A stretch of 51,376 nt of DNA. It comes from CAYFIW01 sp964343265. GTDB taxonomy: Bacteria > Chloroflexota > Dehalococcoidia > Lucifugimonadales > UBA826. A model generated the notes under the pieces. That model saw only the letters and a program-made list of their open reading frames with translations, was not told the origin of the DNA and made no database searches. Positions within the stretch are counted from its first letter, which is position 1; every line of letters starts with the position of its first letter. Where the stretch lies: the NCBI GenBank assembly GCA_964343265.1, contig CAYFIW010000006.1, positions 1 through 51,376 on the forward strand, in the 5' to 3' direction. The translations under genes were made by a program, and so were the position numbers. Positions 1 through 7,996 of the stretch are shown here, in pieces.

Positions 1-1083
1 TTGAATCAAATCGATATGTTTCGTACTTATGGTCTAGGTAGTTTTAAGACTTTATTGGTGGAGCTTTCTAAGGATCCGGCAATGATTTTATGGCTAGACA
101 ATAACGATAACCACAAAGATGCCATTAATGAGAATTACGGGCGTGAGCTACTTGAATTGTTTTCTATGGGAATAGGTGCCTATAGCGAAGAAGATATCAA
201 AGAATGTGCTAAAGCGTTTACAGGTTGGACTTTAAAGAATTCAGAATACATGTCTATGCGTGCAAGTAAAGATTCCATATGGCCGTATGGAAGGATTTCT
301 TGGCATTATGAGTACCGAGAGGAAGATCATGATGAATCAGAAAAACATTTCTTGGGAGAGAGGGGTAATTTCAATGGATCAGATGTCATCGACATAATTA
401 CCCGTCAGGAGGCTACTGCTAGGTTCTTATGTACTAGATTGTTTCAATTTTTTGGTTCAGACGACATCAGCGATGCAGGAAACCATGTAATTGAAAGCAT
501 GATGGAAGAATATTTCAGAACTGATTACGAGGTTTCTTCCGTGCTCAGAATTCTTTTTAATTCAGAGTACTTTAAATCTAATAGCGCAAGATACGCTAAA
601 GTTAAAGGGCCTGTTGAATCAGTAGTTGGGATAGCGCGGCTTTCTGGAGCTTATTCAGAACCTACTCTTGATGTTGGTGGACTGTGGTCTCAAGCAATGT
701 ATATGGGGCAAGGACTACTGGCTCCACCTACAGTGGAGGGTTGGCATGAGGGGACTGAATGGATAGATAGTGGGGCATTGGTTGAACGTGTAAACTTCGC
801 CTCTAGGGAACTTGGGAATCCTCTCAAGCCAGGTGTCCAAAAAATCATTCAACGGATTATTGATGATGTTAACTTTACAGGAACCCCTAGTGAAATTGTG
901 GATAGCTGTTTAGATGAAATGGGCCGTGTCGAAGTAGACGGTTCTACCAGAGAGATTTTGCTAGATTTTGCATCTTCACTCGGCAAATTTGATCTAAGTA
1001 TAGAAGACTCTGACATTGAGAGAAAAAAAATTGCTGACACCATGAGCATGATAGCGTCAACACGTGAATATCAGCTTGCCTGA
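1..1083 (+). CDS. DUF1800 family protein, C-terminal part (5' end outside window)
   Basis: The reading frame is already open at the window edge, so the true start is probably upstream and only the C-terminal 360 or so residues are visible. The DUF1800 hallmark NENYGRELLELFSMG lies at about residues 43-57, followed by an FTGWTL segment. Near residue 240 there is a conserved GLLAPPTVEGWHEGTEWI stretch. DUF1800 proteins are usually secreted and usually lie next to a DUF1501 gene, but no DUF1501 gene follows here. The biochemical function of the family is not established. The gene ends at a TGA, and 55 bases separate it from the next gene on the same strand. Confidence 0.85.
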   Translation: MNQIDMFRTYGLGSFKTLLVELSKDPAMILWLDNNDNHKDAINENYGRELLELFSMGIGAYSEEDIKECAKAFTGWTLKNSEYMSMRASKDSIWPYGRISWHYEYREEDHDESEKHFLGERGNFNGSDVIDIITRQEATARFLCTRLFQFFGSDDISDAGNHVIESMMEEYFRTDYEVSSVLRILFNSEYFKSNSARYAKVKGPVESVVGIARLSGAYSEPTLDVGGLWSQAMYMGQGLLAPPTVEGWHEGTEWIDSGALVERVNFASRELGNPLKPGVQKIIQRIIDDVNFTGTPSEIVDSCLDEMGRVEVDGSTREILLDFASSLGKFDLSIEDSDIERKKIADTMSMIASTREYQLA

Positions 1084-1138
1084 TTTGTTGAATACATAGC
1101 GATTTTTTTCTTCCAAGTTCCTAAAGTACGTGTGGTAG

Positions 1139-2161
1139 ATGTCTATAAAAAGTTTCAGTAAGGTCCAATATATAAAAACTATAGGTATAGTAAACAATGG
1201 CAATAATGGCCGCGGGTTTGCTAATCCTTATGACGTAGCTATATCTCCTGATGGCAATCTTTTTGTCTTAAATAGATGTGATCCTGCTAGACGTTCTGCG
1301 ATTAGAGTGGGTGTATGTAACTTTGAAGAAGACTATTTATATGAATTTGGGTACGGTTTCGGAGATGGACCGGGTCAAATGGTGTGGCCAGTCTCTATGT
1401 GTTTTGATTCGAAATCGAGAATTTTCATAACCGATGAGCATAACAATCGAATCACAATATTTTCTGTAGATGGAGAGTACGTGTCACATTGGGGTGTTAA
1501 GGGTGGCGATAAGGGGACTTTTAACGGGCCTGCAGGGATATGTATAGATGATGCAGATGATGTTTATTTAGTTGATCAAAAAAATCATCGAATACAAAAA
1601 TATACGTCTCAAGGAGAATTTATTTGTCAGTGGGGGGAACAAGGTTCCGAAGAAGGACAATTCAATTTGCCATGGGGAATTACGCAAAGTAGAGAAGGCG
1701 ATATATATGTAGCGGATTGGCGCAATGATAGAGTGCAAGTTTTTGATTCAAAAGGCACATTTATTAGGCTGATTGGGGACTCAGGCGCAGGTTCTCAAGG
1801 AGAGAATCTTACTCGTCCTACTGGTGTTGCTATTGACAGTGGTGGCACGGTTTATGTTTCAGATTGGGGTAATGAGCGGGTCCAAGTTTACAATTCAGAA
1901 GGTTCATATATCTACACGTTAAGGGGCGAATCAACGTTGTCAAAATGGGCTTTAGAATTTTTTGCCTCTAATCCTGATGAAATGGAACAGCGAAAAATTT
2001 CTAACTTGACTCCTGAATTACCTGACCATTTGTCGAGTCCTTATCATATATCCTCTCAGACTGAATCGTATTTTTGGGGGCCTGTATCCTTACGGATTGA
2101 CCAATCGGACATTCTGTATGTGGTTGAGTCAAATCGTCACAGAATACAGATATATCAATGA
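1139..2161 (+). CDS. NHL-repeat beta-propeller protein
   Basis: A 340-residue protein made almost entirely of NHL repeats, with about six blades by eye. Examples are FNGPAGICIDDADDVYLVD, FNLPWGITQSREGDIYVADW and LTRPTGVAIDSGGTVYVSDW, each followed by an N-[DEH]-R-[IV]-Q-[IV]-[FY] strand. This pattern predicts a six-bladed propeller. No signal peptide or membrane segment is evident, so it may be cytoplasmic. NHL propellers bind proteins, nucleic acids or small molecules, and some are lyases, so the specific role cannot be assigned. No strong ribosome-binding site is visible upstream of the ATG. A second NHL protein is encoded at about 26.9 kb. Confidence 0.85.
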   Translation: MSIKSFSKVQYIKTIGIVNNGNNGRGFANPYDVAISPDGNLFVLNRCDPARRSAIRVGVCNFEEDYLYEFGYGFGDGPGQMVWPVSMCFDSKSRIFITDEHNNRITIFSVDGEYVSHWGVKGGDKGTFNGPAGICIDDADDVYLVDQKNHRIQKYTSQGEFICQWGEQGSEEGQFNLPWGITQSREGDIYVADWRNDRVQVFDSKGTFIRLIGDSGAGSQGENLTRPTGVAIDSGGTVYVSDWGNERVQVYNSEGSYIYTLRGESTLSKWALEFFASNPDEMEQRKISNLTPELPDHLSSPYHISSQTESYFWGPVSLRIDQSDILYVVESNRHRIQIYQ

Positions 2162-2171
2162 CATATCCCTA

Positions 2172-2609
2172 TTAGGAAGGCTGTATAAGTTCAATCCAGT
2201 TACCTTCAGGGTCCTGGCAGTAGCAAATTCCATTCCTGGTTCCGTCATCATTGTCCGTAAAAATTGGATCTGTGACGAATTTAATGCCTTTGCTGACTAA
2301 TTTCTTGTGCAAGGATTCTAAGTCTGAGACGTTAAAGCAGATATGAGTGGAACCGAGTTGGTTTCTCTCTAGGTGACCTTCTGGACTAGTAGGGTTGATG
2401 TAATGCACAAGTTCAAGTGAATGCTCCCCCTGGGTTCCAACAAAGACGAGGGTCCGGTGAGAGCCGGGTATTCCGGTATGGTTTCCACCAGGAGGGGCTT
2501 TACTGTCAACTTCCCTCTCGACCCGTAACCCCAGATCATCTCTGTAGAAAGCTACCATTTTATCTATATCTTTCACCACAAAACCTGAGTGATTAAATCC
2601 AGTTACCAT
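2172..2609 (-). CDS. VOC-fold (glyoxalase/bleomycin resistance/dioxygenase superfamily) protein
   Basis: Two beta-alpha-beta-beta-beta modules of the vicinal-oxygen-chelate fold are visible. The four metal-ligand positions appear to be present: His in GFNHSGFVV, Glu in SLELVHY, His in STHICFNVSD and Glu in WIELIQ. The order resembles lactoylglutathione lyase or methylmalonyl-CoA epimerase relatives, but the substrate is unknown. The start is uncertain. The frame runs up to an ATG at 2666, but AAGGAG (2628 down to 2623) lies 13 bases before the ATG at 2609 and only 1 base before the ATG at 2621. I chose 2609 (MVTGFNHSG) because the family usually begins just before the first strand. The gene is convergent with the NHL gene. 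Confidence 0.85.
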   Translation of the reverse strand: MVTGFNHSGFVVKDIDKMVAFYRDDLGLRVEREVDSKAPPGGNHTGIPGSHRTLVFVGTQGEHSLELVHYINPTSPEGHLERNQLGSTHICFNVSDLESLHKKLVSKGIKFVTDPIFTDNDDGTRNGICYCQDPEGNWIELIQPS

Positions 2610-2685
2610 ATGCCAATTCATACTCCTTGATGGTTTTTTGTAGTCTATATATAAGTTGGTTTTCATTGCAAATTACTAAGGTGCA

Positions 2686-2955
2686 GTGTATCGTTTCGTT
2701 TTGATAAATATGTCGTTTCTTACAGTTCTCAAAATACCCTTCGTATGGGGATTCATAGGTTTGATTGTCGGCTCACTTTTGGGTGGGACCACCTTGGCGG
2801 TTTGGCTTATAGCCTTGCTGTTGGTGGGGTTTCTCGTTTTTATGAAGTTCAGTGGTCCTCCGGAGGAATCTGGTGAAGGGGCACTTTTTGCCGGTGGTAG
2901 TTTGCTTATGATCGGCTGGATACTTGGGTTTTCTATACGCGGGATACTCATTTAG
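2686..2955 (+). CDS. small hydrophobic membrane protein, unknown function
   Basis: An 89-residue, very hydrophobic product with about three predicted membrane spans (residues about 16-34, 36-53 and 66-88). A short polar stretch, SGPPEESGEG, lies between spans two and three. No family is recognised. The GTG start at 2686 has AAGGTG only 2 bases upstream, so the ATG at 2710 is an alternative. The gene lies 43 bases before lutA on the same strand and could be co-transcribed with it. Overlapping open frames on the other strand have low-complexity products and look like shadows. The hydrophobic pattern makes this strand the coding one. Confidence 0.5.
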   Translation: MYRFVLINMSFLTVLKIPFVWGFIGLIVGSLLGGTTLAVWLIALLLVGFLVFMKFSGPPEESGEGALFAGGSLLMIGWILGFSIRGILI

Positions 2956-2998
2956 CAATAACTTTTCCCCCATAGATATATATTTCGTAAGGACATAG

Positions 2999-3796
2999 GT
3001 GGTCGTAGTGGCAAGCAAGGCCAAAGTAAGTATATTCGCTACGTGCGTCGTTAATCATTTGTATCCTAACGTTGGAATGAGTGTATCCAATGTGTTAAAT
3101 AAACTTGGGATTTCAACGACAGTTGAAGTGACCCAGGTTTGCTGTGGCCAGCCCTTTTTCAATTCGGGATATTGGTCTGATGCACGGAAACTTGGAAAAA
3201 AATTTTTGGAACTATACAACTCTGTTGAAGATGACATAGTTATCCCTTCAGGATCTTGTACTAGTATGATACGTAATCATTATCCTGATCTTTTTGAAGA
3301 AGAAGATGATTTGCTAACAATAATTGATGATGTAAATTCGCGAATATATGAATTTACAGAATATGTTAGCTGTATCCTAAAAAATGACGACCGCAAGCTG
3401 GATGTTGAAAAGAAGTCTTCGGGACAAACTCCGAAGGTGACTTATCATGAAGCTTGTCATTTAAGTAGGGAACTGGGGATAAAAGAAGGACCAAGAAATC
3501 TACTAAACCTCGTTGATGGAGTGGAATTTATTGAGATGCCCAAATCCGAGGTGTGCTGTGGCTTTGGGGGATTATTCTCCATCAAATTTGCAGATATATC
3601 CTCGGCAATGATGAATGAAAAAATCGATTCTATACGATCTGTGGATTGCGAATTCGTAACCTCAAGTGATTCCAGTTGTCTGATGAATATTGGGGGAGGA
3701 CTTGATAAAAACAACATCCCTACCAAACCTATGCATATAGCCGAAATTTTAGACAAATTTATCCTATATGAGAAAGCACATGAAGCCTCAAACTGA
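2999..3796 (+). CDS. lutA: LutA-like (Fe-S)-binding CCG-domain protein of lactate oxidation
   Basis: A 265-residue protein of the LutA/YkgE/GlpC C-terminal family. In the LutABC system it is one subunit of the cytoplasmic iron-sulfur complex that oxidises L-lactate to pyruvate. The two cysteine-rich CCG modules are visible: QVCCGQPFFNSG with GSCTSM in the first half, and TYHEACHLSRELG, EVCCGFGGLFS and SSDSSC in the second. The GTG start at 2999 is supported by AAGGA 5 bases upstream. The 3' end overlaps lutB, and lutC follows, so the whole set is present in canonical A-B-C order. No lactate permease gene is adjacent. Confidence 0.93.
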   Translation: MVVVASKAKVSIFATCVVNHLYPNVGMSVSNVLNKLGISTTVEVTQVCCGQPFFNSGYWSDARKLGKKFLELYNSVEDDIVIPSGSCTSMIRNHYPDLFEEEDDLLTIIDDVNSRIYEFTEYVSCILKNDDRKLDVEKKSSGQTPKVTYHEACHLSRELGIKEGPRNLLNLVDGVEFIEMPKSEVCCGFGGLFSIKFADISSAMMNEKIDSIRSVDCEFVTSSDSSCLMNIGGGLDKNNIPTKPMHIAEILDKFILYEKAHEASN

Positions 3797-5201
3797 ACTG
3801 TTCAAACAAAAATCTGTTGAAACTCTTCATGATGTCAAGATACAGGAGAATCTGTCTGGCTTGTACTCTGGATTTCACGAGGAAAGAATAAAAGTTTCGG
3901 CAGAGACCGAAAATTGGGATAACATGCGTGAAAAGGGTAGAAAGATAAAGGCTCATACTCTTGATAATCTTGATAAATATTTGGAGCAACTAGAGAAAAA
4001 CATAATTGATTCTGGTGGAAATGTGTTTTATGCAAACTCTGCATCAGATGCATCAGATTATGTTACTAACTTAGCGAAGGAACGCGGAGTAAAATCCGTA
4101 GTCAAAAGCAAGTCCATGATTTCAGAAGAAATGTCATTGAATCACCATTTGGAAATTCAAGGTATTGAATCGGTTGAAACTGATCTGGGAGAGTACATTG
4201 TTCAATTAGCGGACGAGGCCCCCTATCACATTATTGCACCCGCGATTCACAAATCAAGTGAGGAAGTCTCAAAACTTTTTAACGAGAAACTTGGTACTGA
4301 TCCAGATTATGGTATTCAGGATCTGACAGAGGTGGCTAGAAAACAACTTAGGCAGAAATTCATTCATGCTGATATGGGTATCACTGGTGGTAATTTCATG
4401 GTTGCAGATACTGGGACTCTAGTTATTGTGACCAACGAAGGTAACGGGAGGATGTGTACTTCGATGCCCAGGATTCATGTAGCGATAGTTGGTATGGAAA
4501 AAGTCATTCCGTCTGTGTCAGATTTGGGCCTGTTTCTTAGGTTGCTTATTAGATCTGCTACAGGGCAGTGGATGTCGAGCTATGTTACAACGGTGTCCGG
4601 TCCAAAGAGATCTACAGATATAGATGGGCCTGAAGAATTCCATTTGGTTATAGTTGATAATGGTCGCTCCAATATGATTGCGGACCCAAAGCTAAGGGAA
4701 GCTCTGTACTGCCTTAGGTGTGGTGCATGCTTAAATGCTTGTCCTGTGTATCGTAAAGTGGGAGGGCATTCATATGGATGGGTGTATCCAGGCCCTATAG
4801 GTTCAATAGTGTCTCCTATGTTGACAGGACTATCAGATGGTAAAGATCTCCCATTTGCTTCAACTTTATGTGGTTCTTGCAAGGAGGCGTGTCCTGTAAA
4901 TATAGATATACCTAGGATGCTATTACATTTAAGAAATCAAGTTTCTGAAGGAAACACATCTGAGAAGGGATTGATCGGTAGTAGGTTTGAAAGAGGATTA
5001 TCCTCCATGGCATCTGCATTTCTTTCATCCCCTAAATGGGCGTCTAATTTAATAAGTCTGGCTAGATTTATTTCCGATAAATTACCTGGTAAATTTTCAG
5101 TTTTTCCTTCCGCTTGGACTCGCACCAAAGAAACTCCACATTTACCAAAGAAAAATTTTGTTGAGATGTGGAATGAACAAAACAACGCTAACGATGTCTA
5201 G
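3768..5201 (+). CDS. lutB: LutB-like iron-sulfur LUD-domain protein of lactate oxidation
   Basis: A 477-residue protein with an N-terminal LUD (DUF162) domain, including the GITGGNFMVADTGTLV segment near residue 205. A ferredoxin-like tail follows, with two cysteine clusters, CLRCGACLNACP near residue 314 and CGSCKEACP near residue 368, expected to bind 4Fe-4S centres. The length and domain order match LutB/YkgF. The gene overlaps lutA by 29 bases. An internal ATG at 3780 is an alternative start, and neither has a strong Shine-Dalgarno sequence. Translational coupling to lutA is likely. Confidence 0.95.
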   Translation: MRKHMKPQTELFKQKSVETLHDVKIQENLSGLYSGFHEERIKVSAETENWDNMREKGRKIKAHTLDNLDKYLEQLEKNIIDSGGNVFYANSASDASDYVTNLAKERGVKSVVKSKSMISEEMSLNHHLEIQGIESVETDLGEYIVQLADEAPYHIIAPAIHKSSEEVSKLFNEKLGTDPDYGIQDLTEVARKQLRQKFIHADMGITGGNFMVADTGTLVIVTNEGNGRMCTSMPRIHVAIVGMEKVIPSVSDLGLFLRLLIRSATGQWMSSYVTTVSGPKRSTDIDGPEEFHLVIVDNGRSNMIADPKLREALYCLRCGACLNACPVYRKVGGHSYGWVYPGPIGSIVSPMLTGLSDGKDLPFASTLCGSCKEACPVNIDIPRMLLHLRNQVSEGNTSEKGLIGSRFERGLSSMASAFLSSPKWASNLISLARFISDKLPGKFSVFPSAWTRTKETPHLPKKNFVEMWNEQNNANDV

Positions 5202-5229
5202 GTGAATTTTTATGCAAAGGTACATTTAG

Positions 5230-5943
5230 ATGCATAGAGAGTCTTTTTTTGAGAATCTGAGACAATCTCTCGAGAAAGGTCGTTCCAAGTCACCGAATTT
5301 GTGGAACCCAGATAGTGAGCAAGAGACACGGGACCAGGTGCAGGTAATTCTTGATTCTTCTGAGACCCTGTGGGAAGAAAGATATGAAACCATTGTCACA
5401 ACTGCAAGGAAAGCGGGGTGGAATGTAGCTCGGGTAGCCACTTTGGAAGATGTGATTGAGTATCTAGAATGTTTGGTACAAGAAAAACAAGCAACAAAAG
5501 TGGTTTTTACATCGCAGACCGCTGTTAGAGACTTGGGGTTAGATAAAATTTTCAGTCAATCACAAATAGAATTTACTGAAATAAACGACAGTGGGAATAA
5601 ATTACCAGCTGATCAACGTTCAAAAGCTATTCAGGCAGATATAGGGATCACAGGTGTTGAGTTTGCTGTCGCAGAGACGGGGACATGTGTTTTAACTGCA
5701 GGTAGTGATACTGGCAGGTTAGTTGGACTCGCACCGCCTGTTCATGTTGCTATAGTGACAAAGGGACAAGTGCTGGATTCTTTGGACGACCTTTTTAAGA
5801 TCAGGAAATCTCAAAAAATCGATGGAACCTTTCCGGCTTATTCAAACTTGATATCAGGGCCTAGTAGGTCGGCTGATATAGAGTACACTCTTGTTACTGG
5901 TGTACACGGCCCAGGAGAAGTTCACATGATATTAGTGGGATAA
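5230..5943 (+). CDS. lutC: LutC-like LUD-domain protein of lactate oxidation
   Basis: A 237-residue LUD (DUF162) protein, the third member of the LutABC lactate-utilisation set. It carries the characteristic GITGVEFAVAETGTCVL segment near residue 140 and a GPSRSADIEYT-VTGVHGPGE C-terminus, matching LutC/YkgG. It lies 28 bases after lutB, and an AAAGG element is 8-10 bases before the ATG. Its stop codon abuts the stop of the convergent glycerate kinase gene, with no obvious terminator between them. Confidence 0.93.
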   Translation: MHRESFFENLRQSLEKGRSKSPNLWNPDSEQETRDQVQVILDSSETLWEERYETIVTTARKAGWNVARVATLEDVIEYLECLVQEKQATKVVFTSQTAVRDLGLDKIFSQSQIEFTEINDSGNKLPADQRSKAIQADIGITGVEFAVAETGTCVLTAGSDTGRLVGLAPPVHVAIVTKGQVLDSLDDLFKIRKSQKIDGTFPAYSNLISGPSRSADIEYTLVTGVHGPGEVHMILVG

Positions 5944-7089
5944 TCATTTACTTATTTTCATTCCTACTGAAATAAGTCTTAAACTTTCTTCAGCACATTC
6001 TTTAATGAGTTTGTACGCGCTACTGGATGCTTCTTCTAAACTCATAGGGCCGTTCGTTAGAGATACTGCTGCTTCTATACCGTGTGCATGGACTACATGA
6101 AAATCTTTTCCCAACATTCCTGATATAGCGATAGTTGGAATTTTCTTTTTTTGTGCCATTTTCGCGACACCTATCGGGGCCTTGTCATATACTGTTTGGA
6201 AATCTAGGGCTCCTTCACCAGTTATAACTAGATCCGCTGAATCTAACAGAGCATCTAATCCTACTTTGTCCAGAACGATATCAACACCGGTTCTAAGATT
6301 CCCGTTCATAAAAGCCATTATCCCAGCACCTAGTCCTCCAGCTGCACCTGCACCTGGTATTTCGGAAACTTCCTTGCCCATGTCTTTTTTTATAACTGAA
6401 GAGAGGTTTGACAAGGCTTTGTCTAAAATATCTATTTGTTGTTTGCTGGCTCCCTTTTGGGGTCCATATATAGCTGCTGCTCCTTCAGGACCTGTAAGTG
6501 GATTATTGACGTCGCAGGCGACTTGAAAATCAGAATTTAATATTCGATTATCTAATTTGGATATATCAATTGTCCTTAGATTTTGTAGTGCGGCCCCACC
6601 AACAGGAATTTCTGTGTTTGTTTTGTCCAACAACCTTATACCTAAAGCTTGGGCCATACCGGCACCTGCGTCATTTGTTGCACTTCCACCTATTCCTATA
6701 ATGAAGTCACGAAATCCTGCGTCAAGTGCTGAAAGTATGATCTCACCGAGCCCAAATGTTGTCGCATTTAGAGGATCCCTTTCGTCTAATGTTAGTAGAG
6801 CAAGTCCTGATGTTCTGGCCATTTCAATAACAGCGGTTTTCTGATCACCCATGGCACCCCATAGTGCTCGTACAGGGCTTCCTATAGGTCCTGTTACAGT
6901 AGTTTCATTTATGCTTCCTCCTGAACTTTCCACCAAAGTCTCCAAAGTGCCGTCTCCACCATCGGCCACGGGACAAAGAATGATTTCAGAGTTAGGAAAA
7001 ACGTTAATAACGCCTTCTTGTATAGCTTTTGAAACCTCCAAAGCGCTTATGCTTCCTTTGAAAGCCTGAGGTGCTATAACTATTTTCAT
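5944..7089 (-). CDS. glycerate kinase (GarK/GlxK family)
   Basis: A 381-residue glycerate kinase of the PF02595 family, phosphorylating D-glycerate to a phosphoglycerate for entry into lower glycolysis. Recognised segments are KIVIAPQAFKGSISA at the N-terminus, CPVADGGDGTLETLV near residue 40, GIGGSATNDAGAGMAQALG near residue 130, and DLVITGEGALDFQT near residue 283. The length is typical. The ATG is preceded by AAGGA with 7-base spacing. The gene is convergent with lutC, so it is a neighbour but not an operon member. Whether the product is 2- or 3-phosphoglycerate cannot be read from the sequence. Confidence 0.95.
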   Translation of the reverse strand: MKIVIAPQAFKGSISALEVSKAIQEGVINVFPNSEIILCPVADGGDGTLETLVESSGGSINETTVTGPIGSPVRALWGAMGDQKTAVIEMARTSGLALLTLDERDPLNATTFGLGEIILSALDAGFRDFIIGIGGSATNDAGAGMAQALGIRLLDKTNTEIPVGGAALQNLRTIDISKLDNRILNSDFQVACDVNNPLTGPEGAAAIYGPQKGASKQQIDILDKALSNLSSVIKKDMGKEVSEIPGAGAAGGLGAGIMAFMNGNLRTGVDIVLDKVGLDALLDSADLVITGEGALDFQTVYDKAPIGVAKMAQKKKIPTIAISGMLGKDFHVVHAHGIEAAVSLTNGPMSLEEASSSAYKLIKECAEESLRLISVGMKISK

Positions 7090-7232
7090 ATCTAAATCCT
7101 TGTGTTTACATGAGAAATAAAGTGGTATTTATCAGGGTTTTAGTATTTTGGTGATATTGATATATTTAGTTTCACTATTATGATAATAGGGAATTCTAGC
7201 ATCACAAGATTTGAAGTAGAACAGGTGCATTT

Positions 7233-7544
7233 ATGCCAAGGAAGAAAACTAAAGGTCCTACGCGCCAACTTTTCGCCGCAATAAGGGAGGATATCTACTT
7301 GGAAGCGAAGGCGAGGTCGGCGGAGAGAAGAATTTCTATGAGGACATTGCTTGAACAGGCCTTGACTGGATATCTTCAGGGAAATGTAGGTGATGAGTCC
7401 TACGTAGATGAAATACAAAATTCTGAAAAACCGACGATTTGGGATGATGAGTATATAGGAATGCAAGCTGATCGTCCTATTGGAACTCCGGTTGAAATAT
7501 CTGAAGATGAAGCACGAAGGATAGCAAGAGAGGCATTTTTGTGA
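7233..7544 (+). CDS. antitoxin-like ribbon-helix-helix protein
   Basis: A 103-residue basic protein. The segment QLFAAIREDIYLEAKARSAE and the following RRISMRTLLEQALTGYL resemble a ribbon-helix-helix DNA-binding unit. An acidic C-terminal tail ends in EISEDEARRIAREAFL and could bind a toxin. AGGTG lies 6 bases before the ATG. The stop codon overlaps the GTG start of the PIN-domain gene by 4 bases, the usual antitoxin-then-toxin arrangement. Family assignment is from pattern and context, not from a diagnostic motif. Confidence 0.75.
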   Translation: MPRKKTKGPTRQLFAAIREDIYLEAKARSAERRISMRTLLEQALTGYLQGNVGDESYVDEIQNSEKPTIWDDEYIGMQADRPIGTPVEISEDEARRIAREAFL

Positions 7545-7969
7545 ATAGTGATATCGATTACCTTATCGATTCGTCCGTCATAAAATCCTATACCGATGGC
7601 AATAGTAAAGCCATGGAACTAATTTATTCTGCTATCGATGGCGATATTTCATTAGCTATCTCATCGTATACATTGTACAAAGTATGGGGTACTGATTCTT
7701 TTGATCGGAAATCAGAAATTGGATATTCAGGACTTCTAAAATTTTTGAAAGTGATAAACGTTGATTCTGAAATTGCCAAAATAGCAGGACATATCGCTAG
7801 GCTTTTGAAAGAATCACAAGTTTCTGAATTTAACGATTTTTTTGATGAGCACGCCATAGCTGGAAGTATTGTCAAGGGAAGAGAATGTACTGCTGTGACA
7901 GATTCTGAAGTGTTCATCGATGAACCAGAAGTCAGATTCGTAAGTCTTGATTCAGTAGAGTTGTATTAG
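7541..7969 (+). CDS. PIN-domain (VapC-like) ribonuclease toxin, possibly degenerate
   Basis: A 142-residue product with a PIN-like layout: an N-terminal YLIDSSVI strand carrying Asp10, a central SSYTLYKV helix start, a C-terminal DEHAIAGSI helix with Asp102/Glu103, and VTDSEVF with Asp121. In active VapC ribonucleases the second acidic residue (usually Glu in a T-x-x-E-V/L context) helps bind magnesium; here Lys47 appears at that place. It starts with GTG overlapping the antitoxin-like gene by 4 bases. A VapBC-type module is the best interpretation, but nuclease activity may be weakened or lost. Confidence 0.72.
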   Translation: MNSDIDYLIDSSVIKSYTDGNSKAMELIYSAIDGDISLAISSYTLYKVWGTDSFDRKSEIGYSGLLKFLKVINVDSEIAKIAGHIARLLKESQVSEFNDFFDEHAIAGSIVKGRECTAVTDSEVFIDEPEVRFVSLDSVELY

Positions 7970-7996
7970 ACTTGAATTTGTTAATCTCTAGATAAA

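Noticed and set aside
2676..2951. Open frame on the minus strand opposite the small membrane protein gene
   Set aside because: Its product is Pro/Lys/Thr-rich low complexity, typical of the shadow of a hydrophobic gene; the plus-strand product has regular membrane spans.
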